The notes: generated by a model not told the origin, from the letters alone. Counted from the stretch's first letter, positions 13,625 through 25,561 are shown. The stretch is 64,000 nt of DNA from Epinephelus fuscoguttatus (GCF_011397635.1 NC_064759.1:24452428-24516427); one strand, 5' to 3'. Numbers and translations are program-made.

Positions 13625-14770
13625 CAAAATGTCATACAAAATTACTAAAAAAACAGGCAAAACAACCACAAAGAGACACAACACCAGCACAAGGAGACAC
13701 AAAACACCCAAAAAGACACAAAACAATGAGAAGAAGACACAAAATGACTCTAAAGAGACACAAAACCAGCTCAAGGAGACACAAAACAAATACAAGGAGA
13801 CTCAAAATGACTGAAAAGCAACAGAAAAAGACACAAAATGAACACAAAAAGACACAAATTTTGCTCAAAGAGACTGAAACAACCACAGAGAGAGACAAAA
13901 TGACTCTAAAGAGACACAAAACCAGCACAAGGAGACACAAAACAACCAAAAAGACACAAACTTTGGTCAAAGAGACTGAAACAACTACACAATGCAACTA
14001 CAAGAAGACACAAAATGACTCTAAAGAGACACAAAACCAACACAAGGAGACACAAAACAACCAAAAAGACACACTTTGCTCAAAGACACTGAAACAACTA
14101 TGCAAAACAATGAGAAGAAGACACAAAATGACTCTAAAGAGACACAAAACCAACACAAGGAGACTCAAAATGACTGAAAAGCAACAGAAAAAAAGACAAA
14201 ATGAACACAAAAAGACACAAATTTTGCTCAAAGAGACTGAAACAACCACAGAGAGACACAAAATGACTCTAAAGAGACACAAAACCAGCACAAGGAGACA
14301 CAAAACAACCAAAAAGACACAAACTTTGGTCAAAGAGACTGAAACAACTACACAATGCAACCACAAGAAGACACAAAATGACTCTAAAGAGACACAAAAC
14401 CAATACAAGGAGACTCAAAATGACTGAAAAGCAACAGAAAAAGACACAAAATGAACACAAAAAGACACACATTTTGCTCAAAGAGACTGAAACAACCACG
14501 GAGAGAGACAAAATGACTCTAAAGAGACACAAAACCAGCACAAGGAGACACAAAACAACCAAAAAGACACAAACTTTGGTCAAAGAGACTGAAACAGCTA
14601 TGCAAAACAATGAGAAGAAGACACAAAATGACTCTAAAGAGACACAAAACCAGCACAAGGAGACTCAAAATGACTGAAAAGCAACAGAAAAAGACACAAA
14701 ATCAACTACAAAAAGACACAAAACAACCACAAGGAGACACAAAATGACTATAAAGAGACACAAAACCTCA
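13625..14770 (+). repeat. Minisatellite with higher-order units (GACACAAAA-type monomer)
   Basis: The core 9-15 bp monomer resembles GAGACACAAAAC or GACACAAAATGACTCTAAA. The plus strand is A/C/G-rich and almost free of T. Longer units recur: the block GAAAAGCAACAGAAAAAGAC starts near 13812, 14177, 14425 and 14678, spaced by about 365, 248 and 253 bp. The long open frames across it (such as 13591-14427) arise because the repeat lacks stop codons, not because it is a gene. Confidence 0.93.
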
Positions 14771-14789
14771 TAACGACTCCAAAGTGATG

Positions 14790-15820
14790 CAAAAGCACCA
14801 CAAACTCTGTGTCATGCTCCTGTGTAGGAGAGGTGGTGGGGCCTTTTGCACGTTTGGCCCTGGGGGCTGTTGTCTCATCATCCACATCCACCCATGTTTA
14901 TTTCCAGTAGAATTCAACATGGGAAGTGACAAAGTTTGCCTGCTTGCTTTTGCTAGTGGGACAAAACAAGAAACCCAAGAACAGCCAAATGATAAGTTAA
15001 AGAAAGTGATCTCATAATTGTGGGGTACAATGTGATATGTGGGGGACAATAAAGCAGCTCCTCCTAAAGCAGCAACGCAATAGGTTAAATAATATATCTA
15101 AATGTGCAGTGAAGGTCTAATGATGGTTTTATTTACAGAAAACAACAAAAACACTGACCTCACTGAGTTTTTAACCTGAGATAGCTGCTGTTGTCAGCTA
15201 CCAACATACAGTCCATGATCTCTAATCTTAACGGCTGTCACAGCAGTGTCACTGTCAGCAGCAGGAGACACATTAACAACACTGTGTGAAAAGCTTTAAA
15301 AGATAAGCCCACATTGTTTCCAAGTCTATCTTATGACAGTCCTGTCATTGTGTACATTTAAAGAATTATTGATCTCTATAATCACTCCTCCTGTCTGTAC
15401 TGGCTGCGGAGTCTTCCCTTTCTACTGTCCGAGTTTAAACTGAAGTGACGGGGGCAAAATCCAGTCAGAGCAAATATGCATTCTAAAGTTCATTTAAAGC
15501 TAATACGAGGCTTTAAGTCAAACGGGTATGTCTGTTTAACATGAAAATCCCTCCTTGTGCTTTTATACACTGCGTTTCTGCAGCAGAGGGATGGTAACAC
15601 ACAGAGGGAAACTGGTGCCAAAAAGACTGTAACTTTGAAAGATAAAATTTGAGGTGTCGCACTCAGACTGCTGAAACCTTTTAGTTACCTTTCTGGCCAA
15701 TAGGAGAAACTGGTCATTATTTTATTCAATCTATATTTAATCAGGCAGTCTCACTGAGATTAAGGCCTCTTTTCAAAGAGAGGCTAGTGAACAAGACACA
15801 TTTATAAGAACACAATCAGC
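14790..15820. other. Intergenic, no gene seen
   Basis: Unique-looking AT-rich sequence. A short repeat-like segment around 15720-15800 (AATCAGGCAGTCTCACTGAG) resembles a common teleost dispersed repeat, but its boundaries are not visible. Confidence 0.4.
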
Positions 15821-15823
15821 AAA

Positions 15824-16463
15824 ATTTTCTTAGAATTTCCCCTTAAAGTTAAGACTAAGTCCTTAAGATAAAAGTTCACAGAGCATCTTAGACCTTAAAA
15901 TAGTGTAAGGAGCAGGGAGGAGGACTTCTAAGGGGCTTAAGAGTTTCTTAAGCACAGGAGTAAAATGGTGGAGACACAGAAAAGGTCGTAGAAATGTTCT
16001 CCAAATGCTGGATGACAGTGAGTAAATGAAATGCTACAGATTAGATCATGCAGGGATAATATGTGTGGCTGATGTCATTAGGGATCCACACACATTTCCC
16101 ACCTAACACTAAACACCAGAAATAAAATGATGACAACACTGCAGCAGTGATGACTTGGGTCTGTCTCAACCTTCCATCAGTAGAGTGATCACTCTAACAA
16201 TGACAACACTTTCACAGTCGGCAGTGCATTTCATTTCCACTGGGTGTCCACATGTTACAGGGTCATAAAAGGGCATGTCTGTGACAACCAATCACATCTG
16301 TTAAAAGAAGGTGTCATACCTAGCAACAGGTTCACTAAGGTAAATGTTTCTGTCTCGTCTTTGCTCATAGTTGCTCTGAGAACTTTCCTAAATCACTCCT
16401 AAGCTAGGACTCCTTACTTACTTAAATTTCTAGGCTAAGTTAGGAGATTCTCAAAATCTTACT
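15824..16463. mobile_element. MITE-like element with imperfect terminal inverted repeats
   Basis: The left end contains TTTTCTTAGAATTTCCCCTT and AGTTCACAGAGCATCTTAG. The reverse complement of the right end contains TTTTGAGAATCTCCTAACTT and AGTTCTCAGAGCAACTATG. The ends are therefore inverted but diverged. No transposase frame. The class is unknown. Confidence 0.45.
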
Positions 16464-17460
16464 ATATAATGACGAAAACTCTGTGTGGGTGTGTCTGTTC
16501 CACGTTTTTCTCCTCACTGACTTGGTCAGTCCATGTGAAATTTGGCACAGTGGTAGAGGATCATGGGAGGATGCAAATGAAGCAATATTACATCAATTGG
16601 CCAAAGAGGGGCGCTATAGCAACTGATTGAAATTGCAAACTTTGAATGGGCATATCTCATGCCCCGTATGTCGTAGAGACATGAAACTTTGCACAGAGGT
16701 GCCTCTCCTCATGAAGAACCCATAACTTCCAGTTATAGAGATTTTCCGCCATTTTGAATTTTTTGAAAAACATTTAGAATCGATCTTCCTCGGAAGTTTG
16801 ACCGATCTGCATGAAACTCGGTGAACATAATCTAGGGACCAATATCTAAAGTTCCCTCTTGGCAAAAGTTGGAAAACTTACTAAAACTGAGCCTCTATAA
16901 GGCAATGAATATTGCGGAGGGCGTGGCTCATCACATAAAGGTGTCTCAACATCTCAAGGGTTTCACCGATCACCACACAACTTTGTAGGCATATGACCAC
17001 ACATAATCTGAGGGGACCCCTCCATTATTGACCCCATCAAACAAAAAGGGGGCGCTAGAGAGCTAATTTCTTATCTAGGCCTAACCGCCATATCGATTTT
17101 TACTAAACTTGGTAGATATGTAGAACAGGACGCCTCAAGGTGACTGGAGAAATTTAACTCTAATTGGCAACTGGGTGGCGCTATAACAACAGAAAATGCT
17201 TAAAAATGGCTAAAATGTGACCGATCGCTGTGGCTCCCCCTGTGGCTGAATGTTTTTGGTTTTTTTTCTTCTAATTTTTGGTAAGACTAACTCATGGTAT
17301 GGTATGCTGTACATAATCACGGAAACTGTCGGTGTGTCATTCTGTCAGTCAGTCATTCTGTCTGTCCCACGTTTTTCTACTCACTGACGTGGTCAGTCTA
17401 TGTGAAACTGCACATAGGCATTGAGGATTGGCATAGGTAGAAGGTGACAAAGCTACCAAT
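16464..17460 (+). repeat. Array of diverged ~130-160 bp monomers, unclassified dispersed repeat
   Basis: A motif like ATGAAACTTGG recurs at about 16535, 16680, 16810, 16977, 17103 and 17400. A GGGCGCTATAG-like block follows about 72 bp later in at least three units (near 16610, 17049 and 17174). The start block CCACGTTTTTCTCCTCACTG at about 16500 returns as CCCACGTTTTTCTACTCACT at about 17367. No open frame fits a known family. Confidence 0.6.
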
Positions 17461-17469
17461 GGGTATGGA

Positions 17470-18456
17470 AAACTGAATACGGTCCCAGATAATAAAGCTT
17501 TAAAATATCCCAGGGGGATGTAAGACTCAAGTTTGAGGGCAGTTTGCAGTTCATGTTCATTTAATATCATGCATGTACCTGAAACAAGTTCTGCCAACAT
17601 TAGTGAGTATATTGGACATTTAAGGTTAGGTAGATAACATGAATAACATGAGATGGTTTTTTCCTCTTGACTGTAAGGAAATCCATCGCCAACCTTGTGA
17701 TACAGAGAACAGTGATGAGTTCAGAATTTTTTAATATTTGAGCCAAATGTTGAATATGAATCTTGAATGATGATCTGCTTTCAGGCCAAAGTATTTTTAT
17801 GACTGAACAAAAGTAATATGGGTGCTATTTTAAGTTTAAATGGCAGTGTAGTCACTGTTGGAGGTGTAGAATACATGTACTCTGCTTTATCTGCATTTGA
17901 ATTAGTCTGTGATTCAGACATACAAAGCTCAGCCCAAAGTTGGGGAAGGTTTCTTTCCCCCATTTGTGGGAGCTATATGCACTGATTTCCAAGCCGTGAG
18001 ATAACAGAAAGCCTAAAAAAGCTATCATTTGGGAAAACATGATAGTTGCCAAGGAGAAAATTCATCCTGCAGAAACTACATCCTATTTTGTATCTATTTA
18101 TTCTCCATCTGTCTCCATTATTCTGAAATAAAGTAGGGTAGGAGTTTGGTGTAAATGGCATTACTAATCTTAAAACTTATTTTTGTTATCCTATGCTGGA
18201 ATAGATTTCACAGAATTAATGTTAAACTGACATGTCTGGTACCTTTAAATCCATGAAACAATAGCCTGGACCGGTCCAACTGTAAATTAAGGATCCCCAA
18301 CAATGCCAAATAAATGTGGTCTTCAGTATTCAAATACTCTAAAGTGAATATACAGCCAACAGAAGGACATTTACCCTCCTGAGACCCTGCGTCCTCATAT
18401 GAGGACATTACATTTTGGGTGTACTGGACCTTATACTTCATTCTGCTTGACCTGGA
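17470..18456. other. Intergenic, no gene seen
   Basis: AT-rich stretch with only short frames on either strand. No homology or repeat edge was recognised. Confidence 0.4.
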
Positions 18457-18465
18457 CCTGCTGTC

Positions 18466-19044
18466 TACCCTGGAAATCCAGAGTTCTCGTGTGAGCACAA
18501 TTTGAATTTGCTCAGCGAGTCACTCTGGCAATCAGTAATGATGCTCATTATCTATGCCCATGAAACCGAGCTGCACCAATCACATCGGTGTACCTGACAT
18601 AGGCGGGCCAGAGGTGAGCTAAACAGATGACGATAGCGCTGCGACGACGAAGTCCGGAATCAGTCAGTAAACATTGCAAGATGGCTACGGATGAACACCA
18701 GTTGTTTGAAACGGCTTTGGCCGCTACAATGAACGAGTTAGACTTGGCTTTTTCTCTAAAAGAGGAACAGAAGACGGCACTCGAGTCTTTCCTTTGCAAG
18801 AAAGGCGTTTTTGCTGTTTTGCCGACCAGATACAGCAAGAGTCTAATCTACCAGTTAGCTCCACTGGTAGCTAAACTCTGGACACGTCACCCCGTGAATT
18901 GTTCTGATTGGTCCTAGTGTTATCCAATTGCATGCAGTGATATTTACAGATCCATGCTTGGTGCCGCCCCTCGAGTTGGGCCATTTTCATTAGTCATGGC
19001 CAGACCCCGCATCTTTCTAGATTTGGGTCTGGATTTCCAGGCTA
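18466..19044 (+). mobile_element. Non-autonomous TIR element carrying a helicase fragment
   Basis: The left terminus is TACCCTGGAAATCCAGA (18466-18482). The right terminus is TCTGGATTTCCAGGCTA (19028-19044), an inverted match with one mismatch. The flanks CCTGCTGTC (18457-18465) and CCTGTTGTC (19045-19053) agree at 8 of 9 positions, so a target duplication of 8-9 bp is likely. That size suits Mutator, hAT or P-type elements. A decayed helicase reading frame sits inside. Confidence 0.75.
18681..18917 (+). pseudogene. RecQ-like DNA helicase N-terminal fragment, decayed
   Basis: The frame begins MATDEHQLFETALAATM and runs to a helicase motif I region read as VLPTRYSKSLIYQL. In RecQ-type helicases this region is a Walker A loop with Gly at two positions. 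Here those read Arg and Ser, so ATP binding should be lost. Only about 78 codons remain and no downstream helicase motifs follow. The fragment is bounded by the inverted repeats of a transposon, so it is read as a captured and decayed exon rather than a gene. Confidence 0.65.
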
Positions 19045-19053
19045 CCTGTTGTC

Positions 19054-20320
19054 CTTGTTCATGGACACTTTTTTGTGCCATCTAGTGGTAGTAAGAGCAC
19101 AATACACTAATCCATGTAAAAACAAGATGGCAACCATTTCTGCCAAGTCAGTCTGCAGCCGGTCCCAACACAGAAGTGGACAAGGTCCAAAACCTGATCA
19201 GATTTAGTAGTAGTTTGATATGCCGTACAAACTTTACTAATTTTAGCAACAGAAACAAGCTAGGACACTGTTAATTAGGAAGTAGTTTGAGGACATTAGG
19301 ACTTTATTATCAGCTCGCTGAATGTTTCATTTTTTATACTTATCCAGTCCTACTAATCCCAAATACCTAGGAGAAATGAAAAATGCATACCAAACAAAAG
19401 TTTGGGTCTCAGGAGATTATTCAGTTATATATTAGATTTCTTTCTCATGACCGCTTTTAGAAGGTCTTAGACTCGTCTCAGATGCAACCACTTTTTTTTA
19501 TCCGGTCTTGTCTCAATCTAAGACAAAGAGGACTCTGGATTTTATTTCAGTACCGATCAAGACCGCAACTGAAGGGATATTTCCAAATTACCTGTGTTTC
19601 GGAAGTATGGTTAAGGTGATTTCAACTCCTTAGTGTTTGTATTTGTTTTTTAATACAAATCAATGGTGATTATTGTGATGTGAATGTTTTAGATCAATTT
19701 GAGGAGTGTCTATTTGCATTGTCCTCATTTTATTTTAAGTGTATCATGCAGTGTGGGAACTTGCGCTGGTCTTGTCTTGGTCCTAAAATACTCTGGTCTC
19801 ATTTTCGGTGGTCTGGACTACAATACTGGTGAATGACATAGGTTTAGGCCTTTTGGGAAAATACTTAGGGGTGGAGCCTCATAAGTACCCCCACAGCAAG
19901 CAGCGAATGGGCAATGAATCGATACACCTACACCTAGACTTCCTTAGTATCTTCACACTTCTGAGTTGTTATTTTGAGTGTAAAAAAAAATGTTGGCGAG
20001 TCAGAGAGATGTAAGAATATACTTAAACGTCAAGTTAATATCCTTGCACATATTTACTGTATATAGCATTTGTATTTTCAAATGATATGACAACTGTTGC
20101 AGTTTACTCCCTGAAGATTGTTGATGTGTATATGTGCAATATTTTCCCTGAACTTCAGTGACAAGTACTATGGTCAGTGTGCATTTTTGAACCAGCTTCC
20201 TTTTTTTCAAGTCACACTGCAACAGGAAACACACCCAACAATTTCACATCATCGTCAAGATCTAATACACACTGACAAAGCACAACAAACCTCCACAGCC
20301 TCTTCTGGGTCGCTCTCACA
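19054..20320. other. Intergenic, upstream of the V-only Ig gene
   Basis: No coding exon recognised. The end of this stretch (about 20225-20320) leads to a good donor, ACA|GTGAGT, at 20321 and probably contains a 5' UTR exon of the next gene. Confidence 0.4.
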
Positions 20321-20442
20321 GTGAGTATTTACTTAACGCAGGAAACAGGCAGTTTAACTCCAGAGCTTTGTAGCATGTAGGCTACCAGAGATACTTCTGT
20401 AAACCTGAGTTCACTCACTGAGTTCAGGATTATAACCTCAGG

Positions 20443-22479
20443 ATGTCTTTCTTGGATCAGATGAAGCTGCCGGGCCTGATAAATCTTGGTCTCATATTCA
20501 TCATGGCCTCTACTTCAAAAGGTGGGTGACATTTTAAGTTGTTGTGTTTGTTTTCAATTTGAAGTATGAAGTATGAAGTGCACATTGATGAATATAAATT
20601 CTGGTTTGGTTTTGAACACAGGTGAAGACTGGTGTGTTAACGTAACTAGAAGGATTAATGCAACACTGGGCGAAAACGTGACAATACCATGTACATTTAC
20701 CTATCCGACTAAATTCCACACCAAAGACGTTAAAGTTTGCTGGAAAATGAATGTGAAAAGTCGCATTAAAATCCAGGACAAAGACAATCGTGCATTCATT
20801 TTTCACCCGAATGACTCATATGTAATTGAGGAGTATAGAGGAAGGACCAAGCTCATTGGAAATAAAACTGCAGGTTACTGCTCCCTCCAGATCTTAAACA
20901 TCACGAAAAATGTACCAAAAATCTACCTGAGAGTTTTTGGAAATCCGCAAAATTGGAGCTTCATCAAAGAATCTGTCTCCATTTTTGTACCCAGTAAGAA
21001 TTTCATTAAATTTTTTTAATCACAATTCAATTTTTTTTAAGAATTTAAATAATATATATTTTATATCTTGATTTATATGAGCCTGAAATTAAATGAATGC
21101 CTCACATGTTTCTCCCACAGGTCCAGGTGTTACATCATCCACTTCCATGCCAGGTGACCTCTCTGGTTTTATCATCTCATTCACAGTTCTTTCATTTTTT
21201 TTCTGTACTCCTCAATTTGCTTATAGACCTTATATTATTTTAACAGCTATAACAAAAAGGGTAAAATGTAACTCTCATGAAGACTAATTTGTTTTTTAGA
21301 TATTAAGGATGCAACCATATCACAATCGATACCCACCTCTCAAACAGGTAAGCTTACACAGTTTGCTTCTCAGGACAGTTTCAGTATTGAACATTTAATA
21401 CGTCAAAATCTGTAATGAAGTTTCCGCTATCATAAAAGATTACTGCTCACAGCAATCGCACTTTTCTCCACAGTCACTTGGCAGACAGAATCAAAGTATA
21501 CGGCCATCTTTGTACCAGTTACTGCGATTCTGGTCATTCTTTTTGTCACCGGAATCGTCTTTTACAGAAGACACAAAAGGTAACATCACTTTTAGCTTGT
21601 ATGTAAACTGAGTGTTTGTTTCTTGTGACTCTCGTGATTTTCGTGTGTAATCAATGTGCAGACATTATATAGTCCCCCTCCACTCAAACATGTGTTTCGG
21701 TTATTTTTAATTCACTTGGATATTTGACCGTCACTGTGAGAAGGAAAGTATGTGCAGGTTGACATTAGAGAATAAGAACGTTTCTCACCTTAACTCTGAG
21801 TTAAAGATGTGTACATATAAACTAGTTTGGAAACCAATTGTTTGATGTGGAAAATAAGTAAAATATGTAATTTAAATAACCTTTAATTAGGTATTTGTTT
21901 GTGGAAACCCATACCAGACAAAATCATCCAGTATTTCATGTGTCATATAACACGTCTGGAGGGGGTCTTTAAATATGTTTGTTTTAAATATCGTTTTTTA
22001 GACAGATGATACGCTGATATCCTTTAACCTGCTTTCACAGGTCACAATCTTTCACCAGGGAGGAGTCTGGATATTATGCAAATTTTAGCCAAGCATCATC
22101 AAACCAAGCAGAAAGGTTTGTTACGTGGCACAACTGTGAGAAGAAATGATCCTTTTTGTCACTGTGTATGTGAGAGGTATGTGCAAGAAGCAAAGAGTCC
22201 ACACAGGTCTGCTTTGTCTTTTCAGAGAAGCATCTTGCAACAAACAAGAGAACAAGAAACTTCCTGAAGTGAAGGCTGTTGATGAACCTATCTACATCAA
22301 CACTGAGGTACAGTGATCCCACTCAGTTGGGTTTAATCTAAAAAGAAGTAACAAATAAAACTCAGAGGGATACTTTTAATTAAACCCAACTTCTGTCTCT
22401 GCAGGCCCCTCTCGGTCAGATGGATCAGAGTATGGATGACATGGATAATGTATATGCAAATGTGGATTATACAAAATAG
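20443..22479 (+). CDS. Siglec/CD22-like receptor with a single Ig V domain
   Basis: Predicted type I membrane receptor. Exons: 20443-20521, 20622-20993, 21121-21153, 21300-21347, 21474-21579, 22041-22115, 22226-22307 and 22405-22479. They sum to 870 nt, 289 codons plus TAG, all in phase. Residues 1-26 form a signal peptide (GLINLGLIFIMAS). The V-set domain is about 27-150 with ENVTIPCTF, YRGRTKLIG and the F-strand IYLRVFG, whose Arg is at the sialic-acid-binding position of Siglecs. Two short stem exons follow. The TM segment (about 185-205) reads AIFVPVTAILVILFVTGIVF. The tail has SGYYANF, PIYINTE and NVYANVDY. It lacks the extra B-strand Cys seen in the paralogues (SCVxxPC) and has no C2 domain. 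Several Asn-x-Ser/Thr sites. The ATG directly follows an AG acceptor (20440-20441), so a 5' UTR intron (20321-20441) is likely. Confidence 0.8.
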
Positions 22480-22594
22480 CAGAGAAGCTGCATCTCGCAA
22501 ATCTGTTTGGACTTGAACTTGTCTCTTTCAGGAGGAACAGGGAACTTTTACCTGTTGGTTTTTTAGGGACCATTTTCCATGGCTTTAGGCCAGT

Positions 22595-22925
22595 GATGCT
22601 CACCTTACGGCCCCCAGGAAAATATGGCCCGCAGTAGGGTGCTGGGTGGCCCGCTGACCATTTTCTAATTTAGATTAATAATAAATTGATTCACACTGGT
22701 ATGTTTTTTTGTGCTTTGAATGTAAATAAGTTGCCAGAGTGCATAAAAAGCATCAAATTAGAGCTTGAGAGAAACATGCCAGGTGTTTCTGCTAAGCTCC
22801 GAACCTCCTCAAATCCTACACACGTTCTACTTACACATGACCGGTCCATGGCTGCTGTAACTGGCCCCTGGCCTCCTGTAACTTTGCAAAAGTGACCCCC
22901 AGGTAAGGCAAGTTAAGTATCCCTG
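22595..22925 (-). repeat. Dispersed element, copy 2 (inverted relative to 8830-9150)
   Basis: Starts CCAGTGATGCTCACCTTACG and ends near GTGACCCCCAGGTAAGGC. Internal blocks match the 8.8-kb copy on the opposite strand. No coding capacity. Confidence 0.5.
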
Positions 22926-22929
22926 CCTT

Positions 22930-24140
22930 CGGTTATTTGGCGTCACAAATCAACATATCCTCATGCAACAGTTTGGATGATATCTTACAAAAAGACCTTA
23001 TAGACTTACAATAAAGTTACATACTTAATGTAAAGTCACAGAAGTTCATTTTAGTAAAGGTTACATGGTGACTATGCACATTAGAATAACTTGCTTTCGC
23101 TTAGTTTCACACAGTTTACACTGAAGGAAAGTCCTGTGTTGGGTTAGTGTTAGGGTTAGGTTCCTTAAGGGAAAGTCCTGTGTTGGTCGACCCATCCTCC
23201 ACCCCTGCCTGCCTCCTTACACACACTTTCATTCTCAACTTCCCTCTTTACTCCCATCAATGCATTAGTCATGTGATCACAGCCTTCCCACTTACATTGG
23301 TTATAGATCACAGGTTCATGCTTACATAGGTTACATATGAACTGTGGTGCATTACTTTTTGTGGGTATACATTTGGACAGTGCATGAGAACAGCCTGTAA
23401 AAGCAGCAGCTATTTATTTGTATAATTGTATATTACATTATTATAAGTTGTGTATCTGGCTATAGTAATACACTGATAGTGTACAGTTTATAATTGCTCA
23501 GAACCAGGGCTTTAAATGTGTGTGGTAATACATAATTATTCACTTGTACCACTGTGCTCTCTGTAAAACTGTGCACAGCTGCACAGCTGAATAACTTCAC
23601 TTGTGTTTTTCCTTGTCTTTCTCAACATATTTGCCAATTTACTTCCTGTGCCATCTGTGCTGGAGCTGAAACTTCTGTTTTCTTTTCTGATTCAATCTCC
23701 TGTTTAGAGATTGAGTTATTACCCACAATGTGACATTTAGGACTGTACCAAACAATAAAGACTTAAAGGTGAATGCTAGTCCACAGTGATCTTCATTGTC
23801 TACTCTTCTTCCACGGAACTGCAGCAGTGTATAAAACTGAACCAATCAAGAGCAGCCAACTGGGTGAACGCCTATGGTGAAGTTAGTGGAAGTTAGTGAG
23901 GCTGAAAATGTTGCCCCGTCTTGTGTTTCTGCTTAATTTTGTTGAGCAACAGTTACACCCTGATAAGGCTTTGCTGAGGAGTGAGACTTTCTTGAATTGG
24001 GTTGTATCATCATCATAGCTGAGTGTTTGGTGTCCTCCCAGGGTTTGTTTCTCAGACTATTTCCATCAGTTTTTCATGCATCTCTATACAGAAATTTAAC
24101 TTACATGACAGACCATGCAAATGCTGATTCCATTCTCTAT
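22930..24140. other. Intergenic, no gene seen
   Basis: AT-rich sequence with a small direct repeat, GGAAAGTCCTGTGTTGG, at about 23125 and 23169. No exon or transposon edge was recognised. Confidence 0.4.
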
Positions 24141-24146
24141 ACATTA

Positions 24147-24745
24147 AGGCCCAGACACACCAAAGCGACATCAAAGAACTAGTGGCGACAAAGGCCGACT
24201 GTTGTACCTACACCTCGACATCGCCTGGGTCTTTGCCAAAAAGTTGCACTGAACACACTGCAATGATTATAACCAACAGCCAAGTAGCACATACATCCTG
24301 TGCCTGCATGAGAGGACATAACCCACCATACCAGCAGACAGCGGTAGTCTGTATTCGTCATTAAAAAAGGGAAAGTGGAAGACTGACAGGATGGATTCAA
24401 GACGCTAGTTAGCCAGTTAGCACATTAATAACCCAACCCGATGCTGAAAGAACATATTACATTTACTGTGTGCCACTGAACAACACAAACAATTCCGAAA
24501 TATTTATGTTAAAGAACTAAATGGTTAAAAAACAATCTTACCTAATATAATGATCTCATCCCCTCATGACATTAACTGTTTTTTGCGTCAACATGCTGAA
24601 CCAGCTTAAACAAAAAAGCTGACAAGGGCCGACTCGTGCCAGTGGTGCAGGACACACCACAAAAACTTGGGCGACAGACGCTCACCAACGGCCAGACATT
24701 GACCAATGGCTCTCGGCTTGGTGTTTCAGGGCTCTTACACGACAT
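24147..24745. mobile_element. Non-autonomous DNA transposon with GGCCCAGACACACCAA-type ends
   Basis: The left end is TTAAGGCCCAGACACACCAA. The right end is GGCTTGGTGTTTCAGGGCTC, an imperfect inverted match. Subterminal blocks (GGCCGACTGTTGTACC and GGGCCGACTCGTGCC) also echo one another. About 0.6 kb, with no transposase. Confidence 0.6.
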
Positions 24746-25560
24746 TCAATAACGCAGAATTTTTTCATCAAATAGATTTTTTTTGTTCAGTTCACAGACT
24801 TACGAGAATGGCACTGCAGTATTACATTAAAAGCTATTTAAATCCATAACATACCACTTCTTCTTTATGAGGTTTGACCTCATTTGTCTGCTCATCACAT
24901 GACCCTTCAAAATGTGCCTAAACAGCAAAGCTGTGAAATTTAGGAATAGCTTTTTCCCCAGTTTTGATTTCTTCAGAAGGAAATGTGGTTATGGTTGTAT
25001 TTCCCTTTAAAAAATCCCAGACTGATAAAAAGCTAAATTTACATGTGGTGGTTAAAAATATATCTTGTAAATCATTTCTCCTCCTATATAAGTTTTGTCT
25101 CTTACAGACTGGATGGCCTTTAGATGGTCTTTAAACACAACGGCCCTTTGTTGATTCATCTTTTTCATTTAACTCTCGTCTGTGCATTACTGGAACTCAG
25201 TGTTGTGTATTTCTCTCTGTCGTCATTTGCTGGTGAAAAAGAAGTTAAACAGAAGTCAAAGAGGTGACAAACAACACGAAAGTAACCACATATTGCAACA
25301 AAATCTGTCTCCTAGACTTCTGCTGTAGCTGTTTAAGTGTTGTCTGACATTATGTGCTCAATAAAGCTAGAGTATAAAGATGACATCCAAAGACAGGCAC
25401 AACTCTCAAAAGCACTGTAAGCAAAAGTGTATTCAAACAGCCATTAAAAGGATTCAGAGGTGAGTGAACTATTGCTATATGTGCAAAATTACAAAAGAAA
25501 TGCAGTTTCACATGTTTTTCCTCGCCCTTTTCACACTTTAAATTTCTCTTCCTCATCAGT
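24746..25560. other. Intergenic, no gene seen
   Basis: Sequence upstream of the decayed Ig copy. Only short frames, no recognised repeat boundary. Confidence 0.4.
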
Positions 25561-25561
25561 G

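Noticed and set aside
13591-14427. 278-codon plus-strand open frame (and minus-strand frames of 120-136 codons over the same DNA)
   Set aside because: They run through a minisatellite whose units lack stop codons. The protein is a simple repeat of KKTQNDSKETQN-like words with no domain, start context or introns.
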